A stretch of 14,972 nucleotides of DNA from Phoronis ovalis. Its lineage: Eukaryota; Phoronida; Phoronidae. The position numbers and the translations under genes were made by a program. The notes under the pieces are model-generated. The model was not told the origin of the DNA. It ran no database searches and worked only from the letters and a program-made list of their open reading frames with translations. Location of the stretch: contig JAOXYB010000238.1 of assembly GCA_028565635.1 (NCBI GenBank), positions 1,202-16,173 on the forward strand. Direction: 5' to 3'. Numbering within the stretch: position 1 is the stretch's first letter; each line of letters starts with the position of its first letter. Positions 1 through 7,084 of the stretch are shown here, piece after piece.

Positions 1-237
1 AGAAAATGAAACTTATGCAAAAATGAAACTTGTAAACAAAAATAGCATTTATTCACTTCCAATCTATAATTTTTGGAATAATTGACCATATTTGAATGAA
101 TACTTTATCATTAAATGTGAATCACCAACAACACCAAAAACAAATTCTGTTAGCGAGACCTTGTTAGCAAATTTTACAATAACATTCTAGAACAGTTTGC
201 AAAACAGGATCCTTTACCTTTGTGTGTTGTTTGGCAG

Positions 238-261
238 CCTTACGAACAAGAAATATTATAG
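238..261 (+). CDS. slc15a4-like: Likely 24-nt micro-exon of the SLC15-like gene (LTNKKYYR)
   Basis: A pyrimidine-rich tract ending in ttggcag precedes it and atag|gtaacc follows it. It reads LTNKKYY plus two bases (ag) that join the first base of the next exon to make Arg. The joined YYRLYWFGNVGVM fits PTR2 signature 2 at all but one position, and the aromatic pair matches the usual RFFNWxYW of the family. The following intron (262-300) would be only 39 nt. A longer version starting after the attctag acceptor at 190 also stays open, but its extra residues do not look like a POT protein. The exon holding the GADQ motif would lie further left. Confidence 0.55.
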   Translation, partial: PYEQEIL

Positions 262-3200
262 GTAACCAGCTACAACTTGCAAATGTATTATTTTTTCTAG
301 ACTTTACTGGTTTGGGAATGTTGGTGTTATGTTATCAGCTATAGTTGTATACCAGCTTGAAGTAACCAATCAAACAACCTCGTCCAATATCGAGTATTTA
401 TTTGTATTTGCTGTTGCAGCCATTGTACTCTCGCAGGTTTTATTCTATGTAGGAGCGGTCAAAGTGTATGTCCAGGAAGAAGACTTATTCAGAAGTGAGC
501 ACAGTTTGCAGTATACATTTGTAGTGCATTATTTCCAATATGTCTACAGAGTGAACAAAGTAAATTGAAAATCCCATATATATATATATATATATATTAC
601 TATGGGGTATATTTATATGTTTTTCACCTTTTGCAAATTATTTTATAATCATGGATGAATATTTGCCATAAATGATAATTTGCTGTAGGATGCCACTTTT
701 TTTTTGTTTGTAAACTGTTTTTGCCATGGAGTGTAAATTTCCATGCTATTTACCACGAGTGAATTGTTTTGAATTTTTTTTACCGTGTGTATATTTTGGA
801 ACGCAGTTTTTGCCATCGGATAAGGGTTTTTACCTTGGGTCTCACACCCTCACCAAGTAATTTGGCAAGTACCTACCAGACCACATGTTTAGCAGAATAA
901 GAATTATACTACTCTTAAATCCCTTTTAACAACATCATTCATACCGTTCATTAACAGCATTCAACATTGTTGTACTTTAATAATACCATTTTGTGATACG
1001 AATTTCCAGTTCGAACACCGAACTATTAAGTTCAGTGCTATATGATAAAAATCATATCTTTTCATTTGTATATATTTTGTAATGTTATACAATCTGGGTG
1101 ACCATTCAGTGTAATATGGAGTAACAACATAGGCTTGTATATACTTTGTATTATATATAGAACCATTGGTCAGGAAGTAGAATATGTTCAGTACCCACAT
1201 GATATACCTACAAATGTATCACTCCACCTTGTATACAGTACGTATTGTTGAAGAATGATTTAATAATGACCGACACTTCTGATGGTATAAAACTCTATAT
1301 CTATATACTCTTGTTATGAATGTAATTAACTTCATCATAGTTGTAACTACCATTGTCTTGCCTAGCTGGCAGTAGCTATAAGGTTACTCTTTTTTTTTGT
1401 ATCAAAAATGCTGAACTTCTTGTGAAATACTACTTGTTGCACAGACAAGGGACTCTTAAGCTGACCTGTATTTTCTTAGCAATATCAGCTTAGCCCCATA
1501 AACCTGCCACTGATATAAGCAATTTTGTTCTGTACATTCCTTTGGATTTATTATGCAATCATGTATTAAATAATATTTCCTAATAAATTATAGAGCCATC
1601 TCTGTTTCAAATCTTCAAAATGCTCTGCTGCAAGAATTTGGTACCCGAGCGTATACCTTCTGCTTTTAATGTTTTCCGAAGAAACCAAGAACATCAACAA
1701 TCCAGAGAACAACAAAAACTAACTGCAAAACAAGTAGTATTATTAACTACAATGTTTGCAACATTCATCATGTATTGGGCAGGGTATTCTCAGGTAAAAA
1801 CCATACTGCGAGTGTTTAAGGTGGCTTGTACCGTTCAGTTTAAAGTTTTTTGTTGTTTTTGAAATAGTACGCTTCTAATGTAATGATAAAATAGTTTTCA
1901 TCATCTCATAAGCAGCCATTTTGGGGGAAAACAGTAATGTGTTGTTCAAATTTTAATTTTTGCAGAATATATACATACAATAAGGAAAATGGTGCTGTTT
2001 CCTTTTTCCTTATTCGATTTTGCTGTGAATATAAGCAAAAGGAAAAATTTGCTGTTTGCTTATTCAATTTTGATATGAATTTGAAAAAAATGTTTGCTTT
2101 TTCCTTATTCGGATCAAAATCAAATAATGAAAAAAGGAAATATTTAAGGAAATGACATAGCACACATCATTGTTACATAAATACAACTATACAAAAGTGT
2201 GTATTAAATGTTTCCCTTTATTTAAACGTTATAAATTTTTAAAATTAGGATGTCAAGAATTCAAATTAAAGGCACCTCTTCTATGTTGTGTTATTTACAA
2301 AGTTGAGCCGAACTTTATCCGCTAAGATGTATAGACATAGACGTGTTCAAAATAGAATAAGTGCCTTTAACATCTTTTGAACAAAGAAAAGTTTATTTGG
2401 CACATGTTTATCCTATGTTTTTTCTCAAACTGAGCTTTTCGGCAGAAAATGCTTACTTCCAGAAATCAATGTGTACAACCTTGTGATACGTAAAGTTCGG
2501 AGTATTACCTTCATAAAATTTACAGGCTTTTATGCTCCCATATCTCTTCATTTTAGCTCATAATTGGACTTGCTCAAGTCCCTATGAACTTAAAAAAATA
2601 AAAAAAAATAATGTTTATTTCTCTTTTTTTATGTGTTTTACATCAGTGTTTTATTATCTCGAAAATGTTTTTTTTTTTTTTTTTACTATCATATATATGT
2701 TGAGTGTTAGCCATCCGCAAACATATAGTAAAAAAAATTTTTCGAGATAATTAAAAACACTGATGTAAAAGACATAAAAAAGAGAATTAAACAAGGACTT
2801 GAGCAAGTCTAGCTCATAATATGAACACCTCTGAGCACTCTGGTTTAAATATCAACTTAAAATTTTCAGATGTTTTCATCATATATAAGAGAAGCGAATG
2901 TGTTATTTACGACTATGAAGTATGACTTTGGGATTATTTTCATAAACTTCTGTGATAGTGGATTCATCATACTTCTTATTCCGCTAGTATATATTGGGCT
3001 GTATAAAGGTTTGGAAAAATGTGGTGTTTCAGACATTTCCATGTTAACACGAATGGGTAAGTAGTAGACATATTTATTTGGAGGTATACTTGGTTAAAAA
3101 TAGGCATGATTGACTTGCCGACACAACCTGAAAAATGGCACTGACAAGTGCACATAGGCAAAGATTGAGCGACGGACACAATTCAGAAGTTTGGTTAATT

Positions 3201-5038
3201 AGGGGCTAATTCATAATGTGAATACAAACCAAAGTGTCTTTATTTCTGAATCAGCTTCCAAGTGGTACACAATTGCTTTAACCACACTTACCTGTATATT
3301 TGTCTATTCAGCAACTGTATTGTTTTGACTTGCATGTACTTTTTTAAGCTAAACTTAATGAACGTGTCACCTAATGCACACATTGTTACTGGTACAATAT
3401 TGAATCAATCTGGCATCAATATCCCCTCTTTACTTGTAGGCATTGGCATTTTTATGATGATGCTGTCGGTAGTGGTGGCTGGTGTTGCAGCAATGATTAA
3501 CCTCTCAACAGTCTGGGTTTTATTACTACAAACTATGCTAGTTGCTGCGGGAGAAGTTTTTGCAGCAATCACTGGTACATGTAACTTCAAGTAGACTTGC
3601 TCAAGTCCCTGTGAACTTAAAAAAAAAAAAAAAATTCTTTTTTTACTATCATATATATGTTGAGTGTTAGCCGTCCACAGGCAAACACCCAACATACATA
3701 TGATAGTAAAAAAAAAAAAATTTTCGAGATAATTAAAAACACTGATGTAAAAGACATAAAAAACAGAATTAAACATTATTTTTTTTTTTAAAGTTCACAA
3801 GGACTTGAGCAAGTCTAAACTTCAAGCTGTATCTTAAAATTTAATTACTACGTGTGTTTGTGTGTGTGTGTCTTCAAGCATGTTTAAAATAACTGTGCTC
3901 GCTGATAGCTGATACTCAGCTTTTAATTAGTCAAGTCTCATCTGTTTTAAAGAGAAAACGACTTTCAATATTTCATAGTTCACTGCCCTTTAGTATTTAG
4001 AACTAAAACTATAAAAGTGCAATAGATGAGCAGAAGGCTAGCTAGCATGTGGAACTGACTGCATCAACCTACCTTGTAGGACTAGAGTTTGCATTCTCTC
4101 AGGCTCCTGGTGGATTAGAGGGTACAATTATGGGATTATACATGTGTTCGATGGGACTAGCTTCACTTCTGGGAACACCACTGACACTATTAATTAATCA
4201 GGGTAAGCTGATCAGAAAATCAATTCTTGGTATTAAGGTTAATATGACACATTAGGTATAACCACTTTGATGCATTTTGAAGGAATCTTCTGAAAAAAAC
4301 AGTCATCTAAATTACAGTGAAATACGCGACTATGAGAATTGCCATTTTAACCCATAATACAATTAACAAATTATATATATACATTGAGATACACCTGAGT
4401 GGATATATAGCTTATGTGGTGTTATTTGACAGTATTGTTAACTTTAATACGTACTACAGACGATTCCCAATAGATACTAGTGTACGAAGCACTTCAGATG
4501 GCTTTCTGTCTGACACCTAATACCATCTTTTTGGAGCACTTTGAGCAATTTTAGAAATTTGACCTTCAACCTCCAAATGACCTTTTGACCTCAAGATCAA
4601 CAATGGCCTACTCTGGGGATGCCATACCTGAAATACCGTGTAACTGTCAAGATATAGTTTGCTGAAAATTGGAAGAAGAAATCGTACAAAACCGATAGGC
4701 TTGCTCCCTTATAGAAGCAACCCTAATTAATTATTTTCTGCCAAAATCCCACAAAACTGTAAATGTACGTCATACGGTGTCTGTAAGGCACTGGTGCAAC
4801 ACAATGAAACCAAAACGGGAACGCACTTGTTACTGGATTTCAGCTTATATTTATGTTAAATACAAGTCAAGAATGCGTATTTTTTCTTGCAGGGCCATTT
4901 ATGTTTACACTGGCATGCTTGGTTGCAGTTAGCTTTGTGATCTTCATATTTATTGCGAGAAAATATCAGTATGTATCACAAACTCCAACAGCAAATGTGG
5001 AAGATATTACTGCTTCAACTAACCATACAGATTTATAG
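238..5038 (+). CDS. slc15a4-like: SLC15-family proton-coupled peptide transporter, 3' half (spliced gene, 5' end outside window)
   Basis: Spliced CDS: 238-261 (likely), 301-494, 1594-1793, 2870-3056, 3440-3574, 4080-4202 and 4893-5038. Every intron is GT-AG and the phase fits at each join. The six sure exons give 327 residues. Helices lie at about 1-20, 35-60, 112-131, 153-176, 195-213, 218-238, 253-276 and 281-302. Family landmarks are YYRLYWFGNVGVM (PTR2 signature 2), MYWAGYSQM (family form YWxxYFQMQ), LTRMGIGIF and GEVFAAITGLEFAFSQAP. POT proteins move di/tripeptides, and histidine in the SLC15A3/A4 branch, with protons across plasma or endolysosomal membranes. The GLEFAFSQAP region and overall layout resemble SLC15A4; placing it there rather than with A1/A2 is inference. 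An NQT sequon lies in the loop after the first helix. Loops after helices 9 and 11 are short for the family. The gene converges on dystrophin. Confidence 0.9.
301..494 (+). CDS. slc15a4-like: SLC15-like exon: two transmembrane helices
   Basis: The acceptor is ttttttctag and the donor agaa|gtgagc. The phase is 2 in, 1 out. It encodes LYWFGNVGVMLSAIVVYQLE and a second helix (YLFVFAVAAIVLSQVLFYVG), separated by a loop with an NQT N-glycosylation sequon. These match POT helices 5-6. The reading frame stays open past the donor to a stop at 568, but that extension is intronic. The junction codon a+ag (Lys) continues into PSLFQIFK as the family expects. Confidence 0.92.
495..1593 (+). other. Intron, 1099 nt
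   Basis: GT-AG intron from gtgagc to aaattatag. It holds a (TA)n microsatellite at about 576-597 and, at about 680-860, a T-rich stretch with loosely repeated tttttgccat / tttttacc words. No conserved exon was seen; the phase joins cleanly without one. Confidence 0.85.
576..597. repeat. (TA)n microsatellite
   Basis: An uninterrupted alternating A/T run of about 22 bp inside an intron of the SLC15-like gene. Such tracts are length-variable; no function is suggested. Confidence 0.9.
1594..1793 (+). CDS. slc15a4-like: SLC15-like exon: cytoplasmic linker and one helix ending MYWAGYSQ
   Basis: The acceptor is aaattatag and the donor TCTCAG|GTAAAA. The phase is 1 in, 0 out. It encodes a basic and glutamine-rich linker (PSLFQIFKMLCCKN, then RRNQEHQQSREQQK) followed by helix VVLLTTMFATFIMYWAGYSQ. 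In POT proteins this linker separates the N- and C-terminal six-helix bundles. The YW-x-x-Y-Q motif is in the expected place on helix 7 and continues with Met-Phe in the next exon, giving the family's YxQM. Confidence 0.93.
1996..2145. repeat. Degenerate direct and inverted repeats, AT-rich
   Basis: The word ccttattcgattttg near 2007 recurs with changes near 2060 (cttattcaattttg) and in inverted form near 2117-2143 (caaaatcaaataatgaaaaa). This suggests a decayed tandem or foldback repeat. No flanking duplication was identified and its family is unknown. Confidence 0.4.
2565..2811. mobile_element. Foldback MITE, copy 1 (247 bp, 9-bp TSD)
   Basis: The element runs from TGGACTTGCTCAAGTCC to GGACTTGAGCAAGTCTA and is flanked on both sides by gctcataat (2556-2564 and 2812-2820). 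The two halves are long inverted repeats sharing ttttacatcagtgtttt and attatctcgaaaa on opposite strands, around a short loop near 2710. Compared with copy 2, the right arm lacks about 20-30 bp near its outer end. It has no coding capacity, so it is non-autonomous. The right duplication ends 49 nt before the next exon. Confidence 0.9.
2870..3056 (+). CDS. slc15a4-like: SLC15-like exon: helix 8 and start of helix 9
   Basis: The acceptor is aattttcag and the donor ATGG|GTAAGT. The phase is 0 in, 1 out. It encodes MFSSYIREANVLF, completing the YxQM motif, then helix FGIIFINFCDSGFIILLIPL and a loop ending ISMLTRMG. The family pattern is (N/D)xxFIxxLIPL followed by LRRMGIGM, matching both in order and spacing. 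The donor codon g+gc (Gly) joins it to IGIFMMM. Confidence 0.94.
3057..3439 (+). other. Intron, 383 nt
   Basis: GT-AG intron from gtaagtag to tacttgtag. Nothing recognised inside. The frame of the next exon is open from 3262, but residues before the acceptor do not resemble the family. Confidence 0.88.
3440..3574 (+). CDS. slc15a4-like: SLC15-like exon: helices 9-10 with GEVFAAIT
   Basis: The acceptor is tacttgtag and the donor ACTG|GTACAT. The phase is 1 in, 1 out. It encodes IGIFMMMLSVVVAGVAAMI and then VWVLLLQTMLVAAGEVFAAIT. In POT proteins the second segment is the well-conserved (I/L)WWQxPQYxLIGxxEIFASxTG helix. The loop between the two helices is very short, where peptide-histidine transporters usually carry a longer glycosylated loop. 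Confidence 0.94.
3575..4079 (+). other. Intron, 505 nt, carrying foldback MITE copy 2
   Basis: GT-AG intron (gtacat to accttgtag). The MITE at 3592-3817 and its 9-bp target duplications occupy almost half of it, starting 8 nt after the exon end. A short GT-rich run lies at about 3851-3870. No exon is required by the phase. Confidence 0.88.
3592..3817. mobile_element. Foldback MITE, copy 2 (226 bp, 9-bp TSD)
   Basis: The element runs from TAGACTTGCTCAAGTCC to GGACTTGAGCAAGTCTA and is flanked by aacttcaag on both sides (3583-3591 and 3818-3826). The hairpin apex is intact: actatcatatatatgttg pairs with caacatacatatgatagt around a gcc...ggc loop near 3685. The right arm keeps every block, while the left arm has lost about 60 bp (the catcagtg and tctcgaaaa blocks). 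Internal sequence is close to copy 1. Non-coding. Confidence 0.92.
4080..4202 (+). CDS. slc15a4-like: SLC15-like exon: GLEFAFSQAP motif and helix 11
   Basis: The acceptor is accttgtag and the donor AGG|GTAAGC. The phase is 1 in, 1 out. The junction glycine (g+ga) starts GLEFAFSQAPGGLEGTIMGL, the most recognisable C-terminal POT signature. The helix MGLYMCSMGLASLLGTPLTLL follows. The frame continues to a stop at 4255 but is intronic past the donor. Confidence 0.95.
4203..4892 (+). other. Intron, 690 nt, with a probable old interspersed repeat
   Basis: GT-AG intron (gtaagc to tttttcttgcag). About 4520-4735 is less AT-rich and contains three TGACCT words (4560, 4578, 4586) and the look of a decayed dispersed repeat. 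Both flanking exons are phase 1, so a skipped phase-1 exon for the usual loop between helices 11 and 12 could hide here; none was convincing. Confidence 0.75.
4893..5038 (+). CDS. slc15a4-like: SLC15-like terminal coding exon: helix 12 and short tail
   Basis: The acceptor is tttttcttgcag; the phase is 1 in. The junction Gly precedes PFMFTLACLVAVSFVIFIFI, a basic ARKYQ boundary and a tail of about 25 residues rich in Thr and Asn, ending in TAG at 5036-5038. This fits POT helix 12, whose cytoplasmic end usually carries a positively charged residue cluster. Helix 12 begins only two residues after the helix 11 end LLINQG, so the connecting loop is much reduced. Confidence 0.94.
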
Positions 5039-5651
5039 CTTCTCACCAAAGCTGGTTGTTTAAACAACGAAGGTTAAACCACATATCTTTGTTTCCTTTT
5101 TTAGCCTTTATTTACCATGGCTATTTCTATCGTGACGACTCATTCGTAATAAGCCGTGGCATTCCTCATTCCTTGCAGTATTATTGGCACCAATCAAATT
5201 TTTACGGCTCTCCAGTAAGGCACCCAATCGGAATGTGTAACACACATATATCCTATCTGTGCCATTTTGAAAATGTTATGCTCCGTTCCCAATGAATTTG
5301 ATTAGCTGAGGAAAGTATACATGTATATATATATATATATATCTATGATCTACTCTTTTTTTTGTGCCAGATTAGTTTTGTTTTGAATTTAATTTTGTAA
5401 ACAGTTTATTTTTGCTATTAACATATTGGAATTTTGTTCAACTGTATTCATTGTTTTAATTAGTAAAGTTTATTTTTGACTGATGCATCGGTGTCCCGGA
5501 CACCAGCCTCGTGATCATCCCTTATGGAAGATGGAGAAGCTAGAAGGTATACCTGTGCTTGTCACCTGCTGCCTCACATATGTTTATTGCCATGTTTGAT
5601 AATAAGTCGTTCAGATCAGCTTACCTTCACCGAAACTGAGCGGTGAATAAA
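5039..5651 (+). other. Probable 3' UTR of the SLC15-like gene
   Basis: No AATAAA occurs after the stop until 5646-5651, giving a UTR of about 630 nt. An open stretch at 5056-5295 has no family resemblance and is treated as chance. A (TA)n run sits at 5324-5341 and a 6-bp-stem hairpin GGTGTC-CCG-GACACC at 5490-5504. Confidence 0.6.
5646..5651 (+). terminator. Candidate poly(A) signal AATAAA for the SLC15-like gene
   Basis: It is the first canonical hexamer after the stop codon at 5038. The next one on the + strand lies well over 100 bp further on, beyond the candidate reverse-strand signal of dystrophin. Confidence 0.55.
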
Positions 5652-5681
5652 ACACAAACACTCAGATTCAAAATGACTGCT

Positions 5682-5687
5682 TTTATT
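5682..5687 (-). terminator. Candidate distal poly(A) signal for dystrophin
   Basis: TTTATT on the + strand reads AATAAA on the - strand. Using it gives dystrophin a 3' UTR of about 1.28 kb. Nearer - strand hexamers at 6566-6571, 6319-6324, 6194-6199 and 6066-6071 are alternatives giving shorter UTRs. Confidence 0.4.
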
Positions 5688-6953
5688 GATACAAAACTAT
5701 TTATAATAACAATACGTGATATATTCATATTAAAATCAGTGTGGGATTAGTATAATTAGTGATAGGTGCACAAGTGTGTAATAGTAATAAAAGTTTTCAA
5801 AAGCATCCAAACCGAAATCTCCACACAAGACAGTCACACTGGTGAAAGGTGCACCTCTTTATAAGTACGCATATATATACTGTATCTGTTCCCATATCTT
5901 CATATTTGCTCCAACTGTGAACAATCTATTACAACCTGTTTTATTAACATCATCTATAAATAATAATAAATTATAATCTTTTAAACACTTACTGTCATTC
6001 TAAGTCAACACGAATACTAATTTTCTACATTGCCACGATTTACTTCATGGTCTCCTCTACAAAAGTTTATTCACATTGCAGGGCCCCAACTTCCTTTAAG
6101 CCCCAAACATGCATAGTATATGATATATGTATATATTCATGATTTTGGCTTGAGGCCCTCGGCATGTATATCCTCTTGTGGAGATAACTCCTCTTTATTT
6201 TGACAAGCACAACAACTATTATAATATCTAGTCATAATTCTATTATTTGACAGTACACAGGCCATTTTTGTTTACAACTACTATACCTAATGTATTGCTC
6301 TCGACAAAATAAAGTAATTTTATTGAAACCTATTATTTTACACCTATATTTAGCACCAGAGATCTCGAACAATTTTCTAAATAATTTCTACCATAAAATC
6401 AACTTGTTGCTACAGAAGCGCACATTTTTTAACACAAATTATCTATATGAACGAGAATTTTAATATCACTGTTCTGTAGTTATTGCCATGCATTCTACTG
6501 TACAACTTTGGCAGTTCTCTACAAGGTACATGTACATATCATTTATCAGAAATCTGAACTGAGTATTTATTACCGGCAGTATATGTATTAAAACACAAAC
6601 GTCTTTAAAATAGTCCATTTTTTTTCCTCATGTATTTATCAAAATACAAACTCGATTGACAGTTTTGCAGGATGTAGCTAATTGTATTAAAAGCATTCTG
6701 TAATGTTAATTTTCTTCTACTATAATGAGGGGATTGTAAATGGAATAATAAAATTGTTAAACTCTGTTCCAACAAAAACAGTACTATTCACGTACGCACC
6801 AGCATAATGTTGATCTGAAATGTTTTTCAACAGTTGCACCTTTCTTGTTCATATATACCCAGTAATTGCAATTACCACCAGAGGGCATCACTGGCAATCA
6901 CTATTCTGTTCTCTATCTAGTACACCAAGATATGGCCATAGATGGACAATATT
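5688..6953 (-). other. Dystrophin 3' UTR and downstream region
   Basis: No conserved coding sequence on either strand. It holds several - strand AATAAA hexamers and a CTCF-like word at 6875-6888, 66 bp past the dystrophin stop. The true UTR end cannot be fixed from sequence alone. Confidence 0.5.
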
Positions 6954-7084
6954 TTAGCTTGACGATAATTTCCTTTCATCTTCACTTGCACTTCCTCCTT
7001 CATCATCTGTCATTACGGTTACTAAAGTTCCCACTGCTTTGCCAACTTGTCCAGCCATGTGTAGCAAATCGCCAACATTTCCAC
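6954..7084 (-). CDS. DMD: Dystrophin terminal coding exon: hydrophobic C-terminus
   Basis: The acceptor is gtgttttag; the phase is 1 in. It encodes [18 protein letters not shown], then [20 protein letters not shown] and LSSS, ending in TAA. This matches the vertebrate C-terminus made when exon 78 is skipped (HNVGSLFHMADDLGRA... as recalled), not the hydrophilic adult end. An acidic, Ser-rich tail of about 15 residues is added. Confidence 0.95.

Larger units (their letters stand above)
1794..2869 (+). other. Intron, 1076 nt, carrying foldback MITE copy 1
   Basis: GT-AG intron (gtaaaa to aattttcag). It contains the MITE at 2565-2811 and an AT-rich stretch at about 1990-2145 in which a ttccttattcgattttg-like word recurs in direct and inverted order. 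No exon is required by the phase. Confidence 0.85.

Noticed and set aside
680-860. Repeated tttttgccat and tttttacc words as a tandem repeat
   Set aside because: Spacing and sequence are too irregular to define a unit; T-rich low complexity explains it.
1906-2163. Open frames on both strands around 1906-2163
   Set aside because: They are driven by the Phe/Lys-rich AT repeat; no conserved pattern.
2565-3817. The MITEs as introners (transposons that create introns)
   Set aside because: The splice sites lie outside the elements and the introns are much longer than the insertions.
5056-5295. 79-codon + strand open frame just after the transporter stop
   Set aside because: No membrane or domain pattern; it lies in the probable 3' UTR and is of chance length.
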